64,000 nt of DNA from Epilithonimonas lactis (GCF_900110605.1 NZ_FOFI01000001.1:620001-684000), one strand, 5' to 3'. Positions 38,025 to 47,488 are shown, numbered from the stretch's first letter. Program-made: numbers and translations. The notes: generated by a model from the letters alone, not told the origin.

Positions 38025-41000
38025 CTACTGCTTTATGATCTTAATTATATGTTCCGAATTATTGATCCTGATAAGATAATTTCCTGTTGAAAGGTCGGAA
38101 AGGTCGGTTTGCTTATTGTTGAACTTTCCGTTCTTGATCAATTGTCCAGCCATATTATAGATCTGATAATGGTATTCTTTATTATCCTTTGCATCCAAAC
38201 TTAGCAAGTTCTTTACGGGATTAGGGAAAATAATTAATTTATTATTAGCCATATCGCTCACATCTTGTGCTGTCAAGGTATCTGGTGGTCCATTGCCATC
38301 AGCTGTTACGGGCAGTTTTGGAATGGCTCCCTGCTCATTTCCGTTGTCTCCTATTTTGATTTTGACACATCTACAACTTGCACCGAAATAGGGATCTGCA
38401 TCATCTTCATAGGTTTGCGTAAGTCTGCTGCTTACATTGGCAGCCATCGTAATAGGTCTTCCGTATCCACCAGAAAGGCCTGCCATCCAGATCTTGTAAA
38501 AACCGATATCGACCGTTGAGTTGATCGTACTGTTAGGATTGATGCTCACCGGCCTCATTCCCCTTACGCCTGCAATGGGATAATTGCCGATTTTATAAGC
38601 AGTGTTGTCATAGATGAATGCCCAATGCCCGCTGTAATTAAACACTCGGCCAAGAAATGTATCGGTAACACTTCCGTACGCCGACTCATTAACCGCTTTT
38701 TTGTAGAAAGGTGTGTAGCCATAATTTGTATTTGCCAAATATGTCGATGTAACGTCTGGGATTTTCCAGCCTTCGGGGCAAGGGTCAAAAGGAGATTTGT
38801 TCTCGCCGCGTCCCCATCTGTCTCCAGCCATATTGGCCTCTGTGCTTATCCAATCTGTTCCTGTCGTTTGTCCGCCTTTGTATATTTGTTTGCTGCTTGG
38901 TTTCATAAAGACCAAAGGCTTGGCCACGGAATATGCCAGCACCTTTGCTATTTTATCAGAGATCTTGTCTGCCGCTAATACATTAGCATTAGATGGATCT
39001 CTGTAAACATTTGATTCGACAACATAATTGGTATTGTAAGCTGCTGGAGTTACCTGGGTAGGATAGGTCACGGATCCGTCAGCGGCTACACTTCCTAGGA
39101 GAATATTATACGTGCCTTGCCCAATATTGAAAAAAGGAGGGATTGGATCTTTTCTTCCCCATTGGTAATGCAGACCTCCGGAAGCTCTAATTTTAGCGAG
39201 GTCACTTGCGTTAGGCGTTCCTACAACCGCTGGAAATTGGTCTTGAGCACCTAGATTTCTATCCATGATCTCTGTCTTTAAAACAAATCCTTGCTTAATA
39301 TAATTAACATAATTCGGCGCTTCTGCTACCGGTAATTCAGTGTTATAATTCACGCTGGTCAACGGTGTGTTGGATACCCAAATGTGCCAACTCCAGTAAA
39401 CCGGATTTGAAGTACTACCGTTATGCAAAGTCACCAACGCATTACCGCTTTGATTGGCCGCTACTTTTACAAGGATATTGGTGTGGGAGATATCTGCCAA
39501 AGAACCAGGATTCGGATTGGAAAGGGATACTTTTGATATCAAACCATTGCGGTCACTCCAAAGAATATTCACTTTCAGATCATTGAAATTGGATGGCAAA
39601 AGAATCTCCTTGTTCCCTAATAACTGGCTTTGAACAGAAAATGCTTTGCTGATGGGAATGCTGATCTCGGTCTCGGTTGTAGCCTTTACAACATTGTAGC
39701 TATTCGGATTGTTGACACCAATCGTGTAGGAATCTTCATACATAAATTGTGTCGGGAAATTGTAATCATTTACAATATGGAGCGGATCTTTGATACATCT
39801 GCAACCTGCAGCATCTGATGTGATACCTCCAGATAATGGATTGTAGTAGAACTGTCCGCTAACGTTCGGTAAACTTGGATCAGGAATAGATGATTGTCCT
39901 TTGTCTGGTATCAATGAGAGTAAACCAGCAGAGATTGAAGGTGCTTGATCATTATCCGCAAATTTCAACATCGTGGAGGTCCACAATCCAGTATGGTGCT
40001 GGTCTGTATAATTTCCGCCGTGGTACTTTCGAAGGATTGCGCCTGTACCTGGAAACATGCCCATATAGTAACCGCCGACATTGGTCATGTCCACTCCAAA
40101 GTTGGAATATACTTTGAAGCCTTTGAGGTAATTCGCTGTATTGTTGTCGTTTGGTTTTATGATATGCAGATAAGTTCCAGTTGTAGATCCTGGAGCATTG
40201 GGAATAAAATCCAGTTGATTCAGCTTAATGTCATTCTTAATACCGTACGGACTGAAATCCAGTCTTCTGTCATCACCCAGATTTGCTATTAGCATAGAAG
40301 GGATTCGCCATCCATTCGGGCATGGGTCATAAGGAGATTTGTTGCGATACGGCGCTGCGTTGGAATCGTCGTTGTAATTTGGGCCTGTGACCAATCCCAT
40401 AGAATTGTCCGACCACAGGTTCAGCTCGCTTAATTTGGCAGGATTGCTTCCCGGAATGTCTCCGAACCAATTGACGGCCCAATTCAAATTATCTGTATTT
40501 GTATTGAGGATTTTGTAGTAAGCCTGTCCCGAATTATCTTCTTTGTTGACGTACAAAAGGCTCAAAGGATTTTTGACAGACAATCGCAAATTATTTTGAA
40601 CAGTGGCTTCGGATAATTTTACATATTTATAGAACGTATTGAATTTCTGTGAAACGACAGTGTTCGTATGGTCTATAAAGCCAGGATGTCTTACACGGCC
40701 TACAGATCCAGAAACTTCATAAAAATCATTGCCTTTATATTGCAATGGTGGCATGGGATCTTTTCTTCCCCATTGGTAGAGGAGGCCTCCATTTTTGATC
40801 CAATTGCCAGAGGTGATAGAGCTTCCGGTTGCTCCCAGATTTCTGTCCATCCATTTCCAATCGGATTCTGGGATGAGTTCTACGGTTCCATCATTTTTTC
40901 TTCTTTTAAGAGCATCAAAGCTTTTGTAGGTTGGTCCATTCGTAGGATCGTCGGTCACCCAAACATGCCAAGACCAATAGATGATTCCATCCACTTTAAA

Positions 41001-41546
41001 AGCAATCACAGCATTGCCTTTCTTGATCTTATTGATAGGAACTTCTATGGTTGCATCTTCTCCGGAACCGTTGATGGCAAGACTATAGCTTTCTCCAGAT
41101 TTTATCAATCCTGGAACGTCTTCCCAATAAACATCGGCAGTGACAGTTCCTGTTGGGATGGCAGAATTCCCCATGAGTTGGTCGTTTTGCCACATCTTAT
41201 AAGCCTTTTTTACAGGAATGTACAATCCATCGGCGTCATTTCCTTCATCATCTTTTCCTGTGAAAATGTAGCTGTTAGGTGCTTTGGTCCAATCTTCAAT
41301 CGTTTTCTTTTGTCCAATGTTTACCGTCAAGTCCGACCGTAACTGTTGATTGGATTTCAGTTTCAAAGTGTCAAAATTACCTAAGTGATCAATTGATTTT
41401 TCAATATTAGGATTTTTGTGCCCGATAATTTTGCCCCAAACAGTGCGCATCAGATTGTGCGTGTCGGTTGGTGAGCTCGAATTTGCACGAATGGATACAG
41501 CAAAAGACATTGCTGCCATGGTGCATAGCAGAGAATTTTTTTTCAT
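38025..41546 (-). CDS. Large secreted protein with duplicated FISUMP-like module and T9SS type A sorting signal
   Basis: 1173 residues. A signal peptide (about 1-21) is followed by two homologous modules. Both contain YWSWHxWV, MDRNLGA, GGLxYQWGRKDPxPP, SPxDPCPxGWxIP and a final CRCxK; the first runs from roughly 85 to 610 and the second from about 625 to 1085. The modules resemble Fibrobacter-succinogenes-major-paralogue (FISUMP) domains. The last ~75 residues are a type A T9SS signal (IIFPNPVKNLLSL, then YQIYNMAGQLIKNGKF and GNYLIRI...IIKQ). It is therefore exported by T9SS to the cell surface or medium; the biochemical role is unknown. A divergent HxlR-type regulator lies upstream. Confidence 0.87.
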   Translation of the reverse strand: MKKNSLLCTMAAMSFAVSIRANSSSPTDTHNLMRTVWGKIIGHKNPNIEKSIDHLGNFDTLKLKSNQQLRSDLTVNIGQKKTIEDWTKAPNSYIFTGKDDEGNDADGLYIPVKKAYKMWQNDQLMGNSAIPTGTVTADVYWEDVPGLIKSGESYSLAINGSGEDATIEVPINKIKKGNAVIAFKVDGIIYWSWHVWVTDDPTNGPTYKSFDALKRRKNDGTVELIPESDWKWMDRNLGATGSSITSGNWIKNGGLLYQWGRKDPMPPLQYKGNDFYEVSGSVGRVRHPGFIDHTNTVVSQKFNTFYKYVKLSEATVQNNLRLSVKNPLSLLYVNKEDNSGQAYYKILNTNTDNLNWAVNWFGDIPGSNPAKLSELNLWSDNSMGLVTGPNYNDDSNAAPYRNKSPYDPCPNGWRIPSMLIANLGDDRRLDFSPYGIKNDIKLNQLDFIPNAPGSTTGTYLHIIKPNDNNTANYLKGFKVYSNFGVDMTNVGGYYMGMFPGTGAILRKYHGGNYTDQHHTGLWTSTMLKFADNDQAPSISAGLLSLIPDKGQSSIPDPSLPNVSGQFYYNPLSGGITSDAAGCRCIKDPLHIVNDYNFPTQFMYEDSYTIGVNNPNSYNVVKATTETEISIPISKAFSVQSQLLGNKEILLPSNFNDLKVNILWSDRNGLISKVSLSNPNPGSLADISHTNILVKVAANQSGNALVTLHNGSTSNPVYWSWHIWVSNTPLTSVNYNTELPVAEAPNYVNYIKQGFVLKTEIMDRNLGAQDQFPAVVGTPNASDLAKIRASGGLHYQWGRKDPIPPFFNIGQGTYNILLGSVAADGSVTYPTQVTPAAYNTNYVVESNVYRDPSNANVLAADKISDKIAKVLAYSVAKPLVFMKPSSKQIYKGGQTTGTDWISTEANMAGDRWGRGENKSPFDPCPEGWKIPDVTSTYLANTNYGYTPFYKKAVNESAYGSVTDTFLGRVFNYSGHWAFIYDNTAYKIGNYPIAGVRGMRPVSINPNSTINSTVDIGFYKIWMAGLSGGYGRPITMAANVSSRLTQTYEDDADPYFGASCRCVKIKIGDNGNEQGAIPKLPVTADGNGPPDTLTAQDVSDMANNKLIIFPNPVKNLLSLDAKDNKEYHYQIYNMAGQLIKNGKFNNKQTDLSDLSTGNYLIRINNSEHIIKIIKQ

Positions 41547-41628
41547 AATTGTGTTTTTTGTTTCGTGTGAGTCTTTTTAAGTTTTGAAGAAGGATACGTT
41601 TTATTTATTCATATGGTTTTATAAATTG

Positions 41629-41660
41629 TTGCTTAAAATTATCAATAATGACTAAATTTG
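41629..41660 (+). promoter_or_regulatory. Promoter of the HxlR-family gene
   Basis: TTG (41629-41631), 21 bases, TAAATTTG (41653-41660). An in-frame ATG at 41648 lies inside this promoter, which supports the later start at 41720. Confidence 0.6.
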
Positions 41661-41719
41661 TAAAAATTAAATGCATTGTTTGTAGTTTCCAAATATGCAT
41701 TTTTTTAATAAAAAACACA

Positions 41720-42046
41720 ATGAGTCAAGAAAAGAAGACTACCGCTAATTCGGTAGAGAACGAAGAAATGTGTCCCGCACAAAAGCTGTTGAAATTGCTC
41801 TCGGGAAAATTGAAACCGGAGATATTCAGCCTGGCGACCAGGTCAACATTGCGCTTCAATAGTATATTACGTGAAATAAAAGGCGCAAACAAACAGTCGC
41901 TGTCAATTGCCCTGAAAGAATTGGAAGAAGAAGATCTGTTGAAAAAAGTGGTGATCCGACAGAAGCCGTTACACATCGAATATTACCTTACGGAAAAAGG
42001 AAATGCACTCATCCCGATCTTCAAACAATTAGAAGGAATATTATAA
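41720..42046 (+). CDS. HxlR family transcriptional regulator
   Basis: 108 residues from ATG 41720; the longer frame from 41648 starts inside the promoter and adds unconserved hydrophobic residues. The winged helix-turn-helix of the HxlR family is visible: EMCPAQKLLKLLSGKLKPEIF with the conserved Cys, LRFNSILREIKGANKQSLSIALKELEEEDLL and IEYYLTEKGNALIPIF. Family members sense redox or small electrophiles, often through that Cys. It is divergent from the T9SS cargo gene, 173 bases between starts, so it may control it. Confidence 0.87.
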   Translation: MSQEKKTTANSVENEEMCPAQKLLKLLSGKLKPEIFSLATRSTLRFNSILREIKGANKQSLSIALKELEEEDLLKKVVIRQKPLHIEYYLTEKGNALIPIFKQLEGIL

Positions 42047-42235
42047 AAAATAATTATGATGTTTTTTTTGATAAATCATTGAATCGCAATATGATTTGAC
42101 AATGTAAATGTCAATTGAATATTTCTAAAATCTTAAATAAATTTTCTAACACATTGCGCAAATCTCACCATCAGTTTTGACTGAGTTATGAGATTGTAAA
42201 AGACTAAAGGTGGATTTTTTCTGAATTAAATTTAA

Positions 42236-42697
42236 TTACACTCTCACCGCATCCGGAACCATGATCTGATAGTTTCCGCCATAAGAGATGATTTCTCGAA
42301 CAATGCTACTGCTGATGTATGATTTGCCTGAAGATGTCAGAAGGAAAATTGTTTCAATGGTGTTTTCTCTTGTCAAAGCTCGGTTGGTTTGGGCAATTGA
42401 CTTTTCAAATTCAAAATCGGCTGGATTTCGCAAGCCTCTCAAAATGAAATTCACGTTTTTACTTTTACAGTAATCGATGGTCAATCCTTCAAAATCATCG
42501 ACTTCCACATTAGGAAATTTTTCAAAAGTTTTTCTGATGAATTCCTTGCGTTGCTCGAGAGAGAACATATATTTTTTCTGAGAATTCTTTCCGATGGCGA
42601 TGATGATCTTGTCAAAAAGCGGAACGGCGCGCTCTACGATATCGTAATGTCCAAGTGTGATGGGATCGAACGATCCGGGAAAAACAGCAATTTTCAT
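42236..42697 (-). CDS. coaD: Phosphopantetheine adenylyltransferase
   Basis: 153 residues, normal length. AVFPGSFDPITLGHYDIVERA carries the TxGH nucleotide-binding motif; FILRGLRNPADFEFEKSIAQTNR and the SSSIVREI motif near the C-terminus are typical. It makes dephospho-CoA from phosphopantetheine and ATP. It follows ddl on the minus strand, but a terminator lies between them. Confidence 0.96.
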   Translation of the reverse strand: MKIAVFPGSFDPITLGHYDIVERAVPLFDKIIIAIGKNSQKKYMFSLEQRKEFIRKTFEKFPNVEVDDFEGLTIDYCKSKNVNFILRGLRNPADFEFEKSIAQTNRALTRENTIETIFLLTSSGKSYISSSIVREIISYGGNYQIMVPDAVRV

Positions 42698-42711
42698 TTA
42701 TTTCAGATTTA

Positions 42712-42744
42712 AAAAAAATTAAGCCAAAGACTTTTCTCTGGCTA
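42712..42744 (-). terminator. Terminator after ddl
   Basis: On the minus strand, AGCCAGAGA / TCTTTGGCT pair over 9 positions with one G-T, followed by an eight-T run. Confidence 0.7.
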
Positions 42745-42752
42745 ATTTATAA

Positions 42753-43736
42753 TTATTTATTTAAAGCTTTCTCAACTTCGCTTCCACAAAGGTCTTTGAT
42801 GGAGATTCCATAGATTTTCGCTTGTTGCGGAAGGATACTTGCCGGCGAAAATCCAGGATTTGTATTCATTTCCAAAAGATAAGGAATTCCGTCTACAATG
42901 ATGAATTCTGACCTCGAGAATCCACTCATTCCAAGTGATTTATAAGCTTTGATGGAAATCTCTTCCACCTTCTTTGTCGTCTCTTCGTCAATTCTTGCAG
43001 GGGTGATCTCCTGAGAAGCGCCTTCATATTTGGCTTCATAATCGAAGAATTCTTTGTCCGGGATGATCTCCGTAATTCCAAGCACGATGACTTCACCTTT
43101 GTAATCCAAAACACCCACAGAAACCTCGGTTCCGTTTAAAGCGCTTTCAATAAGGATTTCGTCATCTTCTTTATAAGCTATTTCTAGTGCAGTTTTCAGT
43201 TCATTTTTTTCTTTGACCTTGGAAATTCCGAGTGAAGAACCGCTTTGATTGGGCTTCACGAAAAGTGGCAGTCCTAGTTCTTCCACGATTTTGTCATCAG
43301 AAATATCTTCGCCTTTTCTTAAGTAAATACTTTTTGCTGATGGAATTCCGTATTTTGAAAGAACCGCTAAAGTATCTTTTTTGTTAAAGGTCAAGGCACT
43401 TTGATAGAAATCACAGCCAGTATATTTTTGTCCAACTGCGTCCCAATAAGCTTGTAGGATTCCGTTTTCGCCAGGCGTTCCGTGGATGATATTGAAACAA
43501 GCATCGAATTTCAGACTTTCTCTATTTCCTAGATCGGCAGAAAAATCAGCTTTGTTGATTGGTTTTTTTTGATCGTTTTCATCGAGGAAATACCACTCAT
43601 CTTTCAGGATGACCACTTTGTAAACATTATAGATTTCACGGTCCAAAGAATCGAAAATCAATTGTCCACTTTTTAGAGAAACTTTGTATTCATCAGAATA
43701 TCCGCCCATTACGACGGCGATGTTTTTTTTGCTCAT
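42753..43736 (-). CDS. ddl: D-alanine--D-alanine ligase
   Basis: 327 residues. ATP-grasp ligase with an N-terminal IAVVMGGYSDEYKVSLKSGQ, the HGTPGENGILQAYWD block, LPLFVKPNQSGSSLGISKV and the C-terminal LEMNTNPGFSPASILPQQA metal/ATP site. It makes D-Ala-D-Ala for peptidoglycan. The serine-clamp of standard Ddl (GxxxEYxVSL) is seen in altered form as GGYSDEYKVSL. Confidence 0.94.
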   Translation of the reverse strand: MSKKNIAVVMGGYSDEYKVSLKSGQLIFDSLDREIYNVYKVVILKDEWYFLDENDQKKPINKADFSADLGNRESLKFDACFNIIHGTPGENGILQAYWDAVGQKYTGCDFYQSALTFNKKDTLAVLSKYGIPSAKSIYLRKGEDISDDKIVEELGLPLFVKPNQSGSSLGISKVKEKNELKTALEIAYKEDDEILIESALNGTEVSVGVLDYKGEVIVLGITEIIPDKEFFDYEAKYEGASQEITPARIDEETTKKVEEISIKAYKSLGMSGFSRSEFIIVDGIPYLLEMNTNPGFSPASILPQQAKIYGISIKDLCGSEVEKALNK

Positions 43737-43839
43737 TCTAGAATTATATTGAAAACAAATGTAAAAATTTTATGTAGAAAATAGGATTAAATCTTTTCTA
43801 ATTTTTAAAATATAAACTTAATATGAAATCAAAAAAAAA

Positions 43840-43969
43840 ACAAAGGCACAAGATCATTTATAATTATTGATTTATTTAAGGCACAAAGTTTAATTTCATT
43901 AAATAAAAATCTCTGATTTTCCTCGTGCCTTAAAAGCAGTAAAATGTTAAAAGAATATTGTGCCTTTGT
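43840..43969. repeat. Nested inverted-repeat element (130 bases)
   Basis: Outer arms ACAAAGGCACAA (43840-43851) and TTGTGCCTTTGT (43958-43969) are exact complements. Inner arms TTAAGGCAC (43876-43884) and GTGCCTTAA (43925-43933) are too. All four share the core GGCAC/GTGCC. It lies between the dgk stop and the ddl start, both on the minus strand. No coding capacity. Confidence 0.7.
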
Positions 43970-43985
43970 GTTAAACAAATTTATA

Positions 43986-44351
43986 TCAATAAAAATACAA
44001 CTTCAAATAAGGCCAATAAACCAAAGCCCCAACACAGATTGCAGAAATAGTCGCCAGCAAAACCGCTCCGCCAGCCAAATCCTTAACAATTCCAATTCTC
44101 AGATCAAATTCCGGCTGGATATAATCGCAGATCTTCTCAACACAAGTATTCAAAGTTTCCGTCACCAAGACGAAGAACGAAACCAGAATGATTAACGCAC
44201 TTTCAAAATTTGAAAGTCCAAAATAAACGATCAGAAAAAGATTAATGGTCAATCCCAAAATATGGATCTGGAAATTACGCTCGTTCTTCAAAATCCACAG
44301 GATCCCACGGATTGTGAACTGAACGCTTTTATGAAATGGCGGTTTTTTCAT
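43986..44351 (-). CDS. Diacylglycerol/undecaprenol kinase (DgkA family)
   Basis: 121 residues with three membrane helices. The DgkA signature is visible: KNERNFQIHI in the first amphipathic part and the active-site block LVTETLNTCVEKICDYIQPEFDLRIGIVKDLAGGAV. In bacteria with this short form the lipid substrate is usually undecaprenol or diacylglycerol; which one here cannot be told. Confidence 0.92.
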   Translation of the reverse strand: MKKPPFHKSVQFTIRGILWILKNERNFQIHILGLTINLFLIVYFGLSNFESALIILVSFFVLVTETLNTCVEKICDYIQPEFDLRIGIVKDLAGGAVLLATISAICVGALVYWPYLKLYFY

Positions 44352-44435
44352 TGGAATAATATCAACAAAGATAGATAAATCTAAAAATTGTTAATAACTA
44401 AATAAATACAGCTTTTAAAATCACATCAAATTCAT

Positions 44436-44443
44436 TATCTTTG
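44436..44443 (+). promoter_or_regulatory. -7 box TATCTTTG for dnaN
   Basis: TATCTTTG matches TAnnTTTG, 23 bases before the dnaN ATG. The -33 element is not clear. Confidence 0.55.
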
Positions 44444-44466
44444 TAGAATTGAAATAAATACAGTTT

Positions 44467-45597
44467 ATGAGATTTATTGTTGCCAGTGGCGATTTGCAAA
44501 AAGCTTTACAGACCGTTAGCGGTGTGATTTCCGGTTCACAGTCCAGACCGATTTTGGAGAATTTTCTTTTCGAGTTAGATCAGAACTTGTTGACTGTTAC
44601 CGCATCAGACGGCGAAACAACGCTAATCACTTCTTTGGAAGTGAAGTCAGATGACAAAGGAAAAATAGCAGTTCCCGGGAAGATCTTTCAGGATTTCTTG
44701 AAGACTTACGGCGAGCAACCTTTGACTTTGGCCGTGAAAGATTCCGAAGACGGAAACGGGAGCGTGCTGGAGATCTTGGATGAGAAAGATAACTTTGCAG
44801 TAGCGCTAGACAATGCGGACGATTATCCGGAATTGCCGGAATTCGATGCGTCTCAGAAAGTGTCCATCTCTGGTGGCGTTTTGGCAGAAGCTTTGGCGAA
44901 CACTTTGTTTGCGACGAGTAACGATTCTCTTCGTCCAGTGATGACGGGTGTTTTGTTTCAATTCAAAGAAGATGAGACCAATTTTGTGTCCACAGATTCT
45001 CACAGATTGGTGGTTTACAAAAGAACAGATGTTACGCATCCTGAGACTTTGGAATTCATTATGCCGAAAAAACCATTGGCGATCTTCAAAAATATCCTGA
45101 ACAATTCAACGGAAGATGTGTTGATCGAGTTCAGCGACAATATGGCGAAATTCACCTTTGGAAACAACACTTGGATCTGTCGTTTGATTGATGGAAAATA
45201 TCCGAACTACAACGCTGTTATCCCGAAAGAGAATCCAAACGTTTTGACCATCAACAGAGGTCTGCTTTTGAGTTCTATCCGTAGAGCGTCCATTATGTCA
45301 AACAAATCGACCAATCAGGTAAGATTCAAATTGTCTGGAAACGTGCTTCACCTTCATGCAGAAGATACAGAATACGCAAATAAGGCAGATATGCAGATTC
45401 CTTGCGACTACAACGGTGATGATATCAACATCGGTTTCAGTTCAAAATTCCTGACAGAGATGTTATCCGTTTTAGCTTCTGACGATGTGACGATGAAAAT
45501 GTCTCAGCCAAACAGACCAGGAATCGTAGAACCAGTTGACGGATTGGAAGAGAACGAAAGTATCCTGATGCTGTCAATGCCAGTGATTGGTTTATAA
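44467..45597 (+). CDS. dnaN: DNA polymerase III beta sliding clamp
   Basis: 376 residues, standard length, three-domain clamp. It starts MRFIVASGDLQKALQTVSGVI and contains ITSLEVKSDDKGKIAVPGK, RPVMTGVLFQFKEDETNFVSTDSHRL (the conserved TDxHRL motif) and ends ILMLSMPVIGL, matching the usual MPM(R/x)L end loosely. dnaA and recF are not adjacent, as is common in Bacteroidota. Confidence 0.97.
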   Translation: MRFIVASGDLQKALQTVSGVISGSQSRPILENFLFELDQNLLTVTASDGETTLITSLEVKSDDKGKIAVPGKIFQDFLKTYGEQPLTLAVKDSEDGNGSVLEILDEKDNFAVALDNADDYPELPEFDASQKVSISGGVLAEALANTLFATSNDSLRPVMTGVLFQFKEDETNFVSTDSHRLVVYKRTDVTHPETLEFIMPKKPLAIFKNILNNSTEDVLIEFSDNMAKFTFGNNTWICRLIDGKYPNYNAVIPKENPNVLTINRGLLLSSIRRASIMSNKSTNQVRFKLSGNVLHLHAEDTEYANKADMQIPCDYNGDDINIGFSSKFLTEMLSVLASDDVTMKMSQPNRPGIVEPVDGLEENESILMLSMPVIGL

Positions 45598-45644
45598 GTA
45601 ATAAACGATAATTGATGAATGATTATTTATCAATTTTATAAATA

Positions 45645-45680
45645 AAAAATGCGATTTGAGTTTTCAAGTCGCATTTTTAT
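45645..45680 (+). terminator. Terminator after dnaN
   Basis: AAAAATGCGATTTGA / TCAAGTCGCATTTTT stem of about 15 pairs with one G-T, ending in a T run. Confidence 0.85.
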
Positions 45681-45705
45681 TTTTCGATACATTTATAGCA
45701 ATATT

Positions 45706-45724
45706 TGTCATTCCGTAGGAATCT
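45706..45724. repeat. Short REP-like palindrome
   Basis: TGTCATTCCGTAGGAATCT contains ATTCC-GTA-GGAAT. It resembles the TGTCA-type ends of the repeats at 60383-60507. Probably a remnant of a dispersed intergenic repeat. Confidence 0.4.
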
Positions 45725-45746
45725 CAATCCAGTTTTATTTTTACTT

Positions 45747-46085
45747 TTAAAAAGGATCAAATTCTAAATATATTTTTTCATTTTCATCTTTAAATAGAAT
45801 TGTAAATCTAGGAGCTAGATGGTAATTATCATAAATATTTAGTTGGGTATAGTCATCATAATAATCCCAATATTGTTTTTCAAGTTTGATTTCTCTAAAT
45901 CCATCCTTCATCTCCAATTTTAAAATTTCATATTTAAAAGCTTCATAGAATTTTGTTTTATTCCAATAGTCTACAAAAACATTTTTAGAAAGTATAAATG
46001 GAATAAAATATTTTGGGTCTTTTTCTAAAAAGGATTTGATAATTGCATTTTTAATTTCTTTGTTACCGTATTCTTGAATTTTCAT
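45747..46085 (-). CDS. Hypothetical protein, partner of the LRR gene
   Basis: 112 residues from the ATG at 46085, which overlaps the LRR gene stop as ATGA; an ATG two codons earlier (46091) is possible. No signal peptide, no membrane segment, many aromatic and charged residues (YWDYYDDYTQLNIYDNYHL). No family recognised. The coupling to the LRR gene and the same AT-rich base use suggest they arrived and work together. Confidence 0.65.
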   Translation of the reverse strand: MKIQEYGNKEIKNAIIKSFLEKDPKYFIPFILSKNVFVDYWNKTKFYEAFKYEILKLEMKDGFREIKLEKQYWDYYDDYTQLNIYDNYHLAPRFTILFKDENEKIYLEFDPF

Positions 46086-47488
46086 AGCCATTGAAAATCT
46101 AATATTTTATATCCAATCAATTTTTCATAATTTAATATTTCATCGGTATCAATATCATTATTAAATCGCATATCAAATATTTTTAAGCTTTTCATAGGTG
46201 TTAATGACTTTAATTTACAATCACAACAAATTAATGTTTCTAAATTATCATTTGTATATAAAGGAAGTATGCTTTCGATTTGTGTTTTACCAATGTTAAG
46301 ATATGACAATTCTTTAAAATTACTAAGTCCTTCCGTACTTGTGATTTCAGTAGCATATAAGTCAAGTGTTTTTAATTTTGAAGAGTTTTTGATAAATTCA
46401 TAGTTGTTAAAAGCTGTAAATGAAATATCTAACTCTTCTAATTTTGTGAAATTTAAAAGTATGTTAAAATCTTTGAAATTGGTTTTATGAATTTTTAAAA
46501 CTCTTAAATTTTTAAAATTTTTTAAGAAGTTGTATGACTCAAAATTGCATTTGGAGATGTCTAAATATTCGAGTTTATCCATATTAAAATTTGTGTCATT
46601 AAAGATATTTTGGTTTCTGATTATTACTTCGGATAAATCTAATTTTTTTAAATTTTTTAGACTTTTTATAAAAGAAATATCATCAATAGTAGAGCTTGAT
46701 AAATTTATCGTTTCTAAATTCTCTAAATTTTCAATATAGCGAGCGTTAATAATATTCTTTCTTTTTATAATTAAACTTTTAAGCTTACTGAAAAATTTTA
46801 GATAATTTATATCTAATTCTGAATTATACACCATTTCTAGTTTATCAAAATCTAAAATATCAGTTTGAAAAATAGACTTTGTTAATTCTTTAGTTGTTTG
46901 ATAATTATTAAATATACCTCCCAAAGGACTTATAATGAGTTTTTTCCAATTTAAGGGTAACTCTTCCCATAGATTATTAAAATAAATATCATCTTCAGAA
47001 AAATTAAATTCACTTTCATTCTTATCAAGCCAAACACCATTAAAAATTAAGGAATTTATATCTAGAGTTTCTTCATCATCACAATCTCCTAAGAATGAAA
47101 GAATTTTTTGAGTATTTAAACTTGCAAAGGAATAATTTCCAATTAAAATTTGATTAATTGCTTGAATGATAAATCTTGAATATTTAGAATTGAAATTTGT
47201 TTGTTGATAATAAAAGGGTCTACGGTCTGTGTTCTCTATTACTAATCCACAATAACTTATAAATTCGTTCAAATCAAACGCATTCCTAAATAGTAGGCTT
47301 AATGTTAAGTCATTTGTTATAATAGTTGGTTCAAGATGATAGGGAATTGAAAAAGAAATATTGTTGCAAAATGCAGGAGAATTATTTTGGATTAGTTCAA
47401 CAGCTTCCTCATAATCTACATTTCTTAACCAAATTATTGATTCGTTAAAATCCCCAATTGTTTCTTGAATGTGTATGTAATAAAGCAT
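46082..47488 (-). CDS. Leucine-rich-repeat protein, probably cytoplasmic
   Basis: 468 residues. The first ~230 residues match nothing I recognise and have no signal peptide. From about 230 to 455 there are roughly ten leucine-rich repeats of about 22 residues with the pattern LxxLxLxxTxIxxxxFLxN (for example NLKKLDLSEVIIRNQNIF, LEELDISFTAFNNYEFIKN, LSYLNIGKTQIESILPL). LRR domains bind proteins. The gene is visibly more AT-rich than dnaN and pheT on either side, with heavy use of AAT, ATT and TTA codons, suggesting transfer. Function unknown. Confidence 0.78.
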   Translation of the reverse strand: MLYYIHIQETIGDFNESIIWLRNVDYEEAVELIQNNSPAFCNNISFSIPYHLEPTIITNDLTLSLLFRNAFDLNEFISYCGLVIENTDRRPFYYQQTNFNSKYSRFIIQAINQILIGNYSFASLNTQKILSFLGDCDDEETLDINSLIFNGVWLDKNESEFNFSEDDIYFNNLWEELPLNWKKLIISPLGGIFNNYQTTKELTKSIFQTDILDFDKLEMVYNSELDINYLKFFSKLKSLIIKRKNIINARYIENLENLETINLSSSTIDDISFIKSLKNLKKLDLSEVIIRNQNIFNDTNFNMDKLEYLDISKCNFESYNFLKNFKNLRVLKIHKTNFKDFNILLNFTKLEELDISFTAFNNYEFIKNSSKLKTLDLYATEITSTEGLSNFKELSYLNIGKTQIESILPLYTNDNLETLICCDCKLKSLTPMKSLKIFDMRFNNDIDTDEILNYEKLIGYKILDFQWL

